Positions 1-6,158 of a DNA stretch of 8,197 nucleotides are shown one piece after another (the first letter of the stretch is position 1; each line of letters begins with the position of its first letter). The notes under the pieces are model-generated. The model saw only the letters and a program-made list of their open reading frames with translations, was not told where the DNA came from and did no database searches. Origin of the DNA: DATAQC01 sp039649175. GTDB lineage: Bacteria; Actinomycetota; Acidimicrobiia; Acidimicrobiales; AC-14. The DNA is taken from contig JBBWZS010000089.1 in assembly GCA_039649175.1 (NCBI GenBank), forward strand, positions 1 to 8,197, given 5' to 3'. A program made the translations under genes and the position numbers.

Positions 1-33
1 CGACGCTTCCTGGGCCACCGATCCACCGTACCT

Positions 34-50
34 GCCGGGACCGTCCCGGC
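34..50 (-). terminator. Probable terminator hairpin after the spoVS-like gene
   Basis: A perfect 7-bp stem (GCCGGGA / TCCCGGC) with a 3-nt loop starts 8 nt past the spoVS stop codon. The second arm can also pair with a further GCCGGGA at 52-58, giving an alternative fold. There is no T-run, which is common for terminators in high-GC actinobacteria, so termination is inferred from the structure and its position. Confidence 0.5.
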
Positions 51-58
51 GGCCGGGA

Positions 59-466
59 TCAGCCGAAGGCGTGCCTGGCCACCGGCGGCGGCGGGATGGT
101 GGCCATGGGCGGAGGCGGGATGGTCCCCCGACTGCCCGACCCCGGTGGGCGCGACGCGTCGGTGGCCGGCGGGCGACCCACGCTGTCGGCGGGCAGGTGC
201 CCACTGCGGTCCTGGACGGCCAGGCGGATGGCCGTGCGGCCCTCCCCGTCGATCTCGATGTCGGCGAAGGTCGGGATGCAGACCAGGTCGATGTTGGACG
301 GCGCCACGAACCCGCGGGCAATGGCGATGGCCTTGACCGCCTGGTTCAACGCCCCCGCCCCCACGACCTGGATCTCGACTGCGCCGCATTGGCGCAGCAC
401 GCCGGCCAGGGCTCCGGCGACGGAGTTGGGGTTGGAACGACTGGACACCTTCAGGACCTCGACCAC
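59..466 (-). CDS. spoVS: SpoVS-like (Alba-fold) protein with proline-rich C-terminal tail
   Basis: Residues 1-86 match the stage V sporulation protein S family almost end to end. Seen are the conserved block SNPNSVAGALAGVLR (11-25), GAGALNQAVKAIAIARGFVAPS (36-57, key residues Asn41, Lys45, Arg51) and IDGEGRTAI (72-80). SpoVS of Bacillus acts in spore coat and cortex development and is structurally an Alba-like nucleic-acid-binding fold. Its role in non-sporulating bacteria is unclear. The family is usually about 86 residues; this protein has 135. The extra 49 are a low-complexity tail rich in Pro, Ser and Gly with two copies of TIPPPP (115-120 and 123-128). Translation starts at GTG 466, preceded by GGGGTGA at 471-477 with a 4-nt spacing. 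It lies 99 bp downstream of recA on the same strand. Family assignment is secure; function and the role of the tail are not known. Confidence 0.93.
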   Translation of the reverse strand: MVEVLKVSSRSNPNSVAGALAGVLRQCGAVEIQVVGAGALNQAVKAIAIARGFVAPSNIDLVCIPTFADIEIDGEGRTAIRLAVQDRSGHLPADSVGRPPATDASRPPGSGSRGTIPPPPMATIPPPPVARHAFG

Positions 467-491
467 GTCATCACCCCGGAGCTAGGACTGC

Positions 492-519
492 TCTGTAGGT
501 TCGACGGCCGGGGGGGCAA
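492..519 (-). promoter_or_regulatory. Possible spoVS promoter
   Basis: On the minus strand TTGCCC (514-519) and TACAGA (492-497) are 16 bp apart, which would place transcription start about 19 nt ahead of the spoVS GTG codon. The -35 element falls inside the hairpin after recA, so spoVS may be transcribed separately from recA. The hexamers are only moderate matches and the call is tentative. Confidence 0.3.
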
Positions 520-537
520 CTCCTGCCTCCCCCGGCC
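506..537 (-). terminator. Probable recA terminator hairpin
   Basis: A 12-bp GC-rich stem, GGCCGGGGGGGC (506-517) against GCCTCCCCCGGCC (525-537), has one bulged base and a 7-nt loop. It begins 28 nt after the recA stop codon on the minus strand. No T-run follows. The stem's strength and its position between recA and spoVS support a terminator or strong attenuator. Confidence 0.6.
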
Positions 538-565
538 GGGGCGCCGGGAGAGGCAGGGAGGGCGT

Positions 566-1609
566 TCAGTCGATGCTGATGGGCTTGTCGTCGGGGTCGT
601 CGGCGGTCTCGGAGGCGGGGGCCGTCTCCTTGGGCTTGATCTGCTGGCGGATGCGCTCGGAGATCTCCATCATGATCTCGGGGTTCTCGATGAGGAACAC
701 CTTGGCGTTCTCGCGGCCCTGGCCCAACTGCTCGCCGTCGTAGGTGTACCAGGCCCCCGATTTCTTCACCAGGCCGAGGTCGACGCCCACGTCGAGCAGC
801 GATCCCTCCCGGCTGATGCCCTTGCCGTAGCCGATGTCGAACTCGCACATCTTGAACGGCGGGGCGCACTTGTTCTTGACCACCTTGACGCGGGTGCGGT
901 TGCCGATGACCTCGACCCCGTCCTTGATGGCCTCGATGCGGCGGATGTCGAGGCGGACCGACGAGTAGAACTTCAGGGCCCGGCCCCCCGGGGTGGTCTC
1001 GTTGGAGCCGTACATCACGCCGATCTTCTCCCGCAGCTGGTTGATGAAGATGGCGATGGTGTTGGTCTTGTTGAGGGTGCCGGTGAGCTTGCGCAGGGCC
1101 TGGGACATGAGCCGGGCCTGGAGGCCGACATGGCTGTCGCCCATCTCGCCCTCGATCTCGGCCCGGGGGGTGAGGGCGGCGACCGAGTCGATGACGACCA
1201 CGTCGAGGGCGCCCGAGCGGATCAGCATGTCGGTGATCTCCAGGGCCTGCTCCCCGGTGTCGGGCTGGGAGATGAGCAGGTCGTCGACGTTGACGCCGAT
1301 GGCCCGGGCGTAGACCGGGTCCATGGCGTGCTCGGCGTCGATGTAGGCGGCGATGCCGCCGTTGCGCTGGGCCTCGGCGACCACGTGCATGGCCAGCGTG
1401 GACTTGCCCGACGATTCCGGGCCGAAGATCTCGACGACGCGACCCCGGGGCAGGCCGCCGACACCCAGGGCGATGTCGAGGGCCAACGCACCGGTGGGGA
1501 TGGACTCCATCTCCATGTGGGTGGCATCGCCCATGCGCATGACCGAGCCCTTGCCGAAGTGCTTGTCGATCTGGCTCAGCGCCATGTCGAGTGCCTTGTC
1601 TCGCTCCAC
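566..1609 (-). CDS. recA: Recombinase RecA
   Basis: RecA forms ATP-dependent filaments on single-stranded DNA, drives homologous strand exchange and triggers LexA self-cleavage. The 347-residue length is normal and there is no intein. Walker A is GPESSGKST (63-71). Walker B ends at Asp141 in VVVIDS. FINQLREK (188-195) carries the Gln191 equivalent of the ATP-sensing glutamine and runs into loop L2 (to about 209). The family signature ALKFYSSVRL is at 211-220. The C-terminal tail (from about 328) is acidic, as usual. Start is GTG 1609, with AAGGAG 6 nt upstream (1617-1622). Its own promoter contains a LexA box (1705-1733), so SOS induction is expected. A hairpin follows the gene, and recX, the common actinobacterial downstream neighbour, is not directly adjacent: spoVS is there instead. 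Confidence 0.99.
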   Translation of the reverse strand: MERDKALDMALSQIDKHFGKGSVMRMGDATHMEMESIPTGALALDIALGVGGLPRGRVVEIFGPESSGKSTLAMHVVAEAQRNGGIAAYIDAEHAMDPVYARAIGVNVDDLLISQPDTGEQALEITDMLIRSGALDVVVIDSVAALTPRAEIEGEMGDSHVGLQARLMSQALRKLTGTLNKTNTIAIFINQLREKIGVMYGSNETTPGGRALKFYSSVRLDIRRIEAIKDGVEVIGNRTRVKVVKNKCAPPFKMCEFDIGYGKGISREGSLLDVGVDLGLVKKSGAWYTYDGEQLGQGRENAKVFLIENPEIMMEISERIRQQIKPKETAPASETADDPDDKPISID

Positions 1610-1704
1610 CGCTGGCTCCTTCCGTCCTGGCCTGGCGGCCGTCTGTGGTTGACGGGTCTCACCCTACGAAGGGGGTGTGACGGTTACGCTCGTGTACTTC
1701 CACC

Positions 1705-1733
1705 ACCGTAGTTTCGAACGTGCGTTCGGTCAA
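1705..1733 (-). promoter_or_regulatory. recA promoter
   Basis: Reading the minus strand, TTGACC (1728-1733) and TACGGT (1705-1710) are separated by exactly 17 bp. The -35 differs from TTGACA at one base and the -10 fits the actinobacterial TANNNT pattern. Transcription would start near 1698, giving a leader of about 90 nt. The LexA box occupies the spacer. The combination of hexamers, spacing and operator makes this a strong prediction, though it is not experimentally shown. Confidence 0.75.
1715..1728. promoter_or_regulatory. LexA operator (SOS box)
   Basis: The sequence CGAACGTGCGTTCG fits the Firmicute/actinobacterial SOS-box pattern, in which CGAAC and GTTCG arms flank four bases. With the preceding T it matches 11 of the 12 fixed positions of the mycobacterial form TCGAAC-N4-GTTCGA. 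It lies between the recA -35 and -10 elements and overlaps the last -35 base, so bound LexA should block RNA polymerase. It is also 42 bp upstream of the ankyrin gene start, so an effect on that gene is possible but unproven. Confidence 0.88.
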
Positions 1734-1757
1734 GGACCTTTCGACACGACCTTGCGC

Positions 1758-1763
1758 CACAAT
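1758..1763 (+). promoter_or_regulatory. Possible -10 element for a leaderless ankyrin-gene transcript
   Basis: CACAAT lies 7 nt before GTG 1770, the spacing expected if transcription starts on the start codon itself. No Shine-Dalgarno sequence precedes that codon, which agrees with a leaderless mRNA, a common type in actinobacteria. No good -35 hexamer is present. Confidence 0.25.
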
Positions 1764-1769
1764 CGTGCG

Positions 1770-2453
1770 GTGTCCGACGAGTCGTTCCGAGCCCTCGACC
1801 TGTTCCGGGCCATCGAAGCCGGGGCGGGCGACCGGGTGACGGCCCTGCTCGACGCCGAGCCGTCCCTCGCCTCGGCCCGCGACGCCCACGGCGTGTCCGC
1901 CGTCCGCTTCGCGCGCTACCGCGGCCACACCGCGATCGTCGACACCCTCGTCGCCACCGGCGCCGACCTGGACGTGTTCGACGCCGCCTGCGTGGGTGAC
2001 ACGACCCGCCTCGCCGGGCTCCTCGAAGACCTCGACGCCAGGGCCGACCTGGTCGACGCCTTCTCCGGCGACGGCTTCTCCCCGCTGCAGCTGGCGTGCT
2101 TCTTCGGCCACCTCGATGCCGCCCGCCTGCTCGTCGCCCAGGGGGCCCCGACCGCCACCGTGTCGACGAACGACATGGCGATCCACGCCCTGAACGCGGC
2201 CGCGGCCGGCGGCCATGCCGGCATCGTCGCCCTGCTCCTCGATGCCGGTGCCGACCCTGATGCCCCCCAGCACGGCGGATGGACGCCGCTGATGTCGGCC
2301 GCCGCCAACGGCGACGCCACCACCCTCGACGTGCTCCTGGAGCACGGCGCCGACCCCCGAGCTCGGGCCGACGATGGCAGCGACGCCGCCGCCCTGGCCG
2401 ACCAACGGGGCCACCCCGAGCTGGCCGGACGGCTCCGGGACCTCACGCCCTGA
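1770..2453 (+). CDS. Ankyrin-repeat protein
   Basis: Nearly the whole 227-residue protein is ankyrin repeats, which act as protein-binding scaffolds. After a short helix (about 5-30), about six repeats can be followed. The clearest are 40-67 (RGHTAIVDTLVATGADL), 102-127 (GFSPLQLACFFGHLDAARLL), 147-163 (GGHAGIVALLLDAGADP) and 170-196 (GWTPLMSAAANG, then LLEHGADP). A weaker repeat lies at about 69-97 and a degenerate one at 202-224. No signal peptide, membrane segment or catalytic domain is visible, so it is probably cytosolic. The frame is open back to GTG 1677, but that start would place the recA promoter and LexA box inside the coding sequence and adds a segment unlike the family. GTG 1770, giving the start MSDESFRALDLFRAIEAG, is preferred. 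The gene is divergent from recA and convergent with thpR. Its binding partner cannot be inferred. Confidence 0.85.
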   Translation: MSDESFRALDLFRAIEAGAGDRVTALLDAEPSLASARDAHGVSAVRFARYRGHTAIVDTLVATGADLDVFDAACVGDTTRLAGLLEDLDARADLVDAFSGDGFSPLQLACFFGHLDAARLLVAQGAPTATVSTNDMAIHALNAAAAGGHAGIVALLLDAGADPDAPQHGGWTPLMSAAANGDATTLDVLLEHGADPRARADDGSDAAALADQRGHPELAGRLRDLTP

Positions 2454-2481
2454 CCGGGGTCGCGCCCACCGGGCCGACTGC

Positions 2482-2530
2482 TTCTGGCGTGCGAATCGCA
2501 GGGCGCTGACCGGCGTTTCGCACGCCAGAA
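2482..2530. repeat. Perfect 14-bp inverted repeat between convergent genes
   Basis: TTCTGGCGTGCGAA (2482-2495) is exactly complementary to TTCGCACGCCAGAA (2517-2530), with 21 nt between them. It starts 28 nt after the ankyrin stop and ends 5 nt before the thpR stop, so it could terminate both converging transcripts. There is no T-run, and the loop is long for a plain terminator. A dispersed palindromic (REP- or MITE-like) element is the alternative. Confidence 0.75.
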
Positions 2531-2535
2531 CGCCT

Positions 2536-3051
2536 CTAGGGCGTGAGGGCGAAGCGCTCCACCACCCGGTAGGTCGCCCCCGCTGGCGACAGCCGGCTCT
2601 CCACCAGGTCCACCTCGGATGCTGGCCACCGCCCGGTGATCGCCTGGCCGGTGAGGCCGCGCAGGTCCACCCGTGCCCTTCTGGCCACCCGGGCCAGGGT
2701 GAGGTGACCGGCGAAGGGGCGGTCGTCGGGGGGCTCGCCCACCCCGCCCGTGGCCGCCACCACCGCCCCGGCCAGGTCCTCCAGGCCGGAGACGGGGACG
2801 TGCAGAACCCGGTGGCCGAAGCGGTCCACCTCGGGCCCGAGCACGGCCCCGGCCGGCGCCGGGCCGCCGAGGGTGGCCCGGGCGAGGGCCCGGCGGGCGG
2901 CGTCGACGTCGGCCCGGCCCAGGAAGCGGAGGGTGACATGCCACTGGCTGCGGTCGGTCCAGCGCAGGCCGGCCACCTCGGGTCGCTCCAGGGCCTCCAC
3001 CCGGTCGAGGACCTCGGCCGGCGGCCACACCGCCACGAACAGCCGGGCCAC
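2536..3051 (-). CDS. thpR: RNA 2',3'-cyclic phosphodiesterase (LigT/ThpR, 2H family)
   Basis: This is a 2H phosphoesterase of the ThpR/LigT type, which opens 2',3'-cyclic phosphate ends of RNA to 2'-phosphates. The two catalytic HxTx motifs are HVTL (38-41) and HLTL (116-119), in the usual two-lobed arrangement, with the family N-terminus RLFVAVWPP (3-11) and the RFLG segment (42-45) directly after the first motif. The length of 171 is typical. It is the last gene of the operon, 18 nt after cinA. The Shine-Dalgarno AGGAGGT (3064-3070) overlaps the end of cinA and is 12 nt from GTG 3051 but only 6 nt from an in-frame CTG at 3057. Either may be the true start; they differ by two residues. cinA-ligT-recA is a known gene order in Deinococcus. 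Confidence 0.92.
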   Translation of the reverse strand: MARLFVAVWPPAEVLDRVEALERPEVAGLRWTDRSQWHVTLRFLGRADVDAARRALARATLGGPAPAGAVLGPEVDRFGHRVLHVPVSGLEDLAGAVVAATGGVGEPPDDRPFAGHLTLARVARRARVDLRGLTGQAITGRWPASEVDLVESRLSPAGATYRVVERFALTP

Positions 3052-3069
3052 GGCCAGGGTGCGACCTCC

Positions 3070-4305
3070 TCAGCGACGCAGGAGGCGCTGGCGCACGAGG
3101 TCGAGCAGGGAGATGGCGCCGAACTGGCGGATGTGCTGGCGATCGCCGGGGAGGTGGATCTCGCGAGCCTCGACCCCCTCCTTGTCGGCCACGGCCATGA
3201 AGACGGTGCCCACCGGCTGGTCCTCCTGGGTGGCAGGGCCGGCCACGCCGGTGATGCCCAGGCCCACGTCGGCCTCGAGGGCCCTGCGTGCCCCGCGGGC
3301 CATGGCCACGGCCGCTTCCTCGCTCACCACCGGGCCCTCCGGCACACCGAGCAGATCGAACTTGACCTGGCTGTCGTAGGCCACCACCGACCCCCGGAAC
3401 CACTCGCTGGCCCCTTCGGTCTCGGCCAGGCGCGAGCCCACCAGGCCGCCCGTCAGCGATTCGGCCACCCCGATGGTGAGACCCCGCTCGATGAGGGCGT
3501 CGGCCACCACCCGCTCCATGGACTGCTCGTCGACACCGAACACGGCGTCGCCGATGAGCGGCCGCAGCTCGGCCTCCTCGGCGTCGAGCAGGCGGCGGGC
3601 CCCGGCCTCGTCGGACGCCTTGGCCGTGATGCGAACCTTGAGCCCCTCGATGCCCGATGCCAGGAAGGCGATGGTGGGGTTGGTCTGGGCCTCGACCCGC
3701 TCGGCGATGCGCTCGGCCAGACCCGACTCGGAGAGCCCCCACGTCCGCAGCACCCGGCTGAGGATGACCCCCGGGGCGTCGGCCCGGCGGACGAGATCGG
3801 GGATGACCGCCCGCTCCACCATCTCCTGCATCTCCTGGGGCACGCCGGGGACGGCGTAGACCACCTTGGCCCCGTCGATGCCGGCCGGGCACAGGAGGCC
3901 GGGAGCGGTGCCCCGCTCCTGGGGGATGAACGAGGCGCCGGCGGGCACGTCGGCCTGGCGCTCGTTGTTGGCCGCCATCTCCCGTTTGCGGTCGGCGAAG
4001 ATGCCCGCGATCCGCTTCACCATGGCCTCGTCCCGCACCAGGGACACACCGAGGGCGGCGGCGACGGCCTGGCGCGTGACGTCGTCGGGGGTGGGTCCGA
4101 GGCCACCGCAGACGAGCACGGCGTCGGCCCGGTCGAGAGCGATGGTCACCGCCGCCACGATGCGGTCGACGTTGTCGCCCACGGTGGTGCGGAAGTGGCA
4201 GTCGATGCCGGCCAGGGCCAGGCGGTCGCCCAGCCAGGCCGAGTTGGTGTCGACGACCTGTCCGAGCAGCAGCTCGGTACCCACGGCGACGACCTCACAC
4301 CGCAC
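3070..4305 (-). CDS. cinA: CinA: competence/damage-inducible protein with NMN deamidase domain
   Basis: The 411 residues hold both domains of a full-length CinA. The N-terminal MoaB/MogA-like domain (about 1-170) has VGTELLLGQVVDTNS (8-22), GGLGPTPDD (67-75) and VPGVPQEM (152-159). In characterised CinA proteins this domain has ADP-ribose pyrophosphatase activity. The C-terminal PncC-type domain (about 258-408) has GVAESLTGGLVGSRL (279-293) and GITGVAGP (350-357), and deamidates nicotinamide mononucleotide to nicotinate mononucleotide in pyridine nucleotide salvage. The protein should be cytosolic. Start GTG 4305 lies inside the end of pgsA (11-base overlap), pointing to translational coupling, with only a weak GCAGGT Shine-Dalgarno upstream. 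In some naturally transformable bacteria cinA is co-transcribed with recA, but here recA has its own promoter. Both activities are inferred from family membership. Confidence 0.97.
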   Translation of the reverse strand: MRCEVVAVGTELLLGQVVDTNSAWLGDRLALAGIDCHFRTTVGDNVDRIVAAVTIALDRADAVLVCGGLGPTPDDVTRQAVAAALGVSLVRDEAMVKRIAGIFADRKREMAANNERQADVPAGASFIPQERGTAPGLLCPAGIDGAKVVYAVPGVPQEMQEMVERAVIPDLVRRADAPGVILSRVLRTWGLSESGLAERIAERVEAQTNPTIAFLASGIEGLKVRITAKASDEAGARRLLDAEEAELRPLIGDAVFGVDEQSMERVVADALIERGLTIGVAESLTGGLVGSRLAETEGASEWFRGSVVAYDSQVKFDLLGVPEGPVVSEEAAVAMARGARRALEADVGLGITGVAGPATQEDQPVGTVFMAVADKEGVEAREIHLPGDRQHIRQFGAISLLDLVRQRLLRR

Positions 4306-4855
4306 CGAGGACCTGCTTTCGTCCGTCCAGGAAGTACTGGGCGCCGGTCACGACGGTGAGCCCGACGGCGATCCACAACAGCCCCGCCACCCAGTGGCGG
4401 TACACGGGGGAGACGAGCGGGGCCAGGGCCATGCCCACGGCCAGGTCCTGCACGACGGTTTTGACCTTGGCCCACGGCCGGGCCGGCACGGACACGCCCC
4501 GCCGGCCCACCCACGAGCGGTACCCGCTCAACGCCAGCTCGCGCAGGGCGATCAGGACCACGGGAGGCCACCACAGCCGGCTCTTGGCCACCAGGGCAAC
4601 CATGACCCCGACCACCAGCACCTTGTCGGCCAGTGGGTCGAGGAAGGCCCCCGAGCGTGTCTCTCCCTGGCGCCGGGCCACCACCCCGTCAGCCACGTCG
4701 GTGACGGCCACGCCCACCCACACCGCCACCGCCGCCCACGAGGGGCCGCCGGTGAGCACCATGACCAGCAGCACCGGCGTCGCCACCACTCTGATCATGG
4801 TGAGGGCGTTGGCCGGGGTGGCCAGCGCCGAGGGGCCGAAGCTCTCGGTGGACAT
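4295..4855 (-). CDS. pgsA: CDP-diacylglycerol-glycerol-3-phosphate 3-phosphatidyltransferase
   Basis: This integral membrane CDP-alcohol phosphatidyltransferase of 186 residues probably makes phosphatidylglycerol phosphate from CDP-diacylglycerol and glycerol-3-phosphate. The N-terminus has the usual PANALTMIRV segment (14-23). The catalytic motif is present: Asp53, Asp56-Gly57, Ala60-Arg61, Gly69, Asp73 and Asp77. Seven residues lie between the Ala-Arg pair and Gly69, where the usual motif has eight. Hydrophobic stretches at about 23-36, 40-55, 78-90, 97-112, 134-148 and 155-171 suggest about six helices. ATG 4855 directly abuts the rimO stop codon and the end overlaps cinA, so translation is coupled on both sides. 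The rimO-pgsA-cinA context is typical of actinobacterial pgsA. A related enzyme using a different alcohol acceptor cannot be excluded from sequence alone. Confidence 0.93.
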   Translation of the reverse strand: MSTESFGPSALATPANALTMIRVVATPVLLVMVLTGGPSWAAVAVWVGVAVTDVADGVVARRQGETRSGAFLDPLADKVLVVGVMVALVAKSRLWWPPVVLIALRELALSGYRSWVGRRGVSVPARPWAKVKTVVQDLAVGMALAPLVSPVYRHWVAGLLWIAVGLTVVTGAQYFLDGRKQVLGAV

Positions 4856-6127
4856 CTACCGCAGGGCCCCGCTCGCCGGCCACGTGGCCTCCAGGTCGGG
4901 TCCGGCGGCGCCGGTGACGGTGACGGTCGCCATGTCGCCGACGGGAAACGTCGCGGGCACGGTGACGATCCCGTCGATCTCGGGCGCCTCCCGGTGGCTG
5001 CGCCCCACCCCGGGCTCGTCCACCAGCACCTCAATGGTGCGCCCGAGCAGGGCCGCCCGCCGGGATGCGGTGATGGCGTCCTGGAGCTCACCGAGCTCAC
5101 GGAGGCGTTCGGCGACGAGGGCATCGTCGACGGCGCCGTCGAGGCCGGCGGCGTAGGTGCCCTCCTCGCGGGAGAAGGCGAAGAACCCGGCCCAGTCGAG
5201 CTCGGCGTCGGAGAGGAAGGCCAGCATGCGGTCGTGGTCGTCCTCGGTCTCGCCCGGGTAGCCGACGATGAACGACGAGCGGAACGCGGCGTCGGGCTCG
5301 CGGTCGCGGATGGCCTGGATGCGGTCGAGGAACCGCTCGCCGTCGCCCCAACGCCGCATGCGCCGCAGGAGGGGCCGGGAGACGTGCTGGAGCGACAGGT
5401 CGAAGTAGGGGACGCCGGTGGCGCAGATGACGTCGATGAGCCGGGGGTTGAGCTCGGACGGATAGAGATACAGGAGGCGGACGCGCCGGACCCTCTCGGC
5501 CACGGCGGCGACGAGGTCGACGATGGCTCCCGGGCGGCCGTCGTCGCGCCCGTAGGAGGCCAGGTCCTGGGCCACCAGGACCACCTCGACCACCCCCAGG
5601 GCGTCGACCTCGGCCAGCACGGCTTCGACCGAACGCGACCGCTGGGGGCCGCGGAACGACGGGATGGCGCAGAACCCACACGCCCGGTCACAGCCCTCGG
5701 CCACCTTCACGTAGGCCCACGGCGCCGCCGACGGGGGCCTGGGCAGGTTGAGCAGGTCGAGGCGGGCCAGGTCGGGGGACGCCGCCGGACGAACGCCCAA
5801 CTCGATGGGCACGCCGAAACCGGCCACCTGGTCGGCCTCGGGCATGGCCTCGGAGAGGGCCACGCCGTAGCGCTCGGCCAGGCACCCGGTGACGACCAGG
5901 CGGGCGCCCGGGCGGCGGACCTCGGCCAGGCCCAGCACGGTGTCGACCGACTCCTGACGGGCGGCCTCGACGAAGGCACACGTGTTGACGACCACCACGT
6001 CGGCCTCAGCCGGCGACCCGGCGGCCTCCAGGCCGTCGGCCACCAGGGTCCCGACCAGCTTGTCGGAGTCGACCTGGTTCTTGGGACAGCCGAGGGTCTC
6101 TATCCAGTACCGGCCGGCCACGGCCAC
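4856..6127 (-). CDS. rimO: Ribosomal protein S12 methylthiotransferase RimO
   Basis: RimO is a radical SAM enzyme that adds a methylthio group to an aspartate of ribosomal protein S12. The N-terminal methylthiotransferase domain carries the auxiliary cluster cysteines Cys14 (LGCPKNQVDSD), Cys50 (NTCAFVEAA) and Cys82 (TGCLAERY). The radical SAM core has Cys146, Cys150 and Cys153 in CDRACGFCAIP, followed by FRGPQRSRS (158-166), LYPSELN (221-227), FDLSLQHVS (242-250) and VGYPGETE (288-295). A TRAM domain fills about 358-415. The motif LGCPKNQVDSD and the QH-(V/I)S segment favour RimO over the tRNA-modifying relative MiaB. The length of 423 is normal. Start is GTG 6127, the first in-frame start giving a family-like N-terminus; no clear Shine-Dalgarno is visible, so coupling to the upstream DUF5679 gene 31 nt away is plausible. 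Confidence 0.96.
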   Translation of the reverse strand: MAVAGRYWIETLGCPKNQVDSDKLVGTLVADGLEAAGSPAEADVVVVNTCAFVEAARQESVDTVLGLAEVRRPGARLVVTGCLAERYGVALSEAMPEADQVAGFGVPIELGVRPAASPDLARLDLLNLPRPPSAAPWAYVKVAEGCDRACGFCAIPSFRGPQRSRSVEAVLAEVDALGVVEVVLVAQDLASYGRDDGRPGAIVDLVAAVAERVRRVRLLYLYPSELNPRLIDVICATGVPYFDLSLQHVSRPLLRRMRRWGDGERFLDRIQAIRDREPDAAFRSSFIVGYPGETEDDHDRMLAFLSDAELDWAGFFAFSREEGTYAAGLDGAVDDALVAERLRELGELQDAITASRRAALLGRTIEVLVDEPGVGRSHREAPEIDGIVTVPATFPVGDMATVTVTGAAGPDLEATWPASGALR

Positions 6128-6158
6128 TCACTGTACGCGGCCAGCCCGAAGGCGGGTG

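Noticed and set aside
1..33. Start of another minus-strand gene at the left edge
   Set aside because: GTG codons with short open frames occur, but too few codons remain and no good Shine-Dalgarno supports any of them.
1660..1677. Small CACCC/GGGTG hairpin in the recA leader as a riboswitch or attenuator
   Set aside because: The stem has only five pairs and no further structure or conserved motif was seen.
71..1711. Long plus-strand open frame opposite spoVS and recA
   Set aside because: It is the complement of two secure genes; its residue composition is typical of GC-rich shadow frames and it shows no family motif.
1753..1762. Possible second, LexA-independent recA promoter of the mycobacterial RecA-NDp/PafBC type
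   Set aside because: A TTGTGGCGC stretch is present on the minus strand, but no TANNNT follows at the required 8-nt spacing.
1677..1769. Longer version of the ankyrin protein starting at GTG 1677
   Set aside because: It would encode the recA promoter and LexA box, its purine-rich stretch is only 1 nt from the GTG, and the extra 31 residues do not look like ankyrin sequence.
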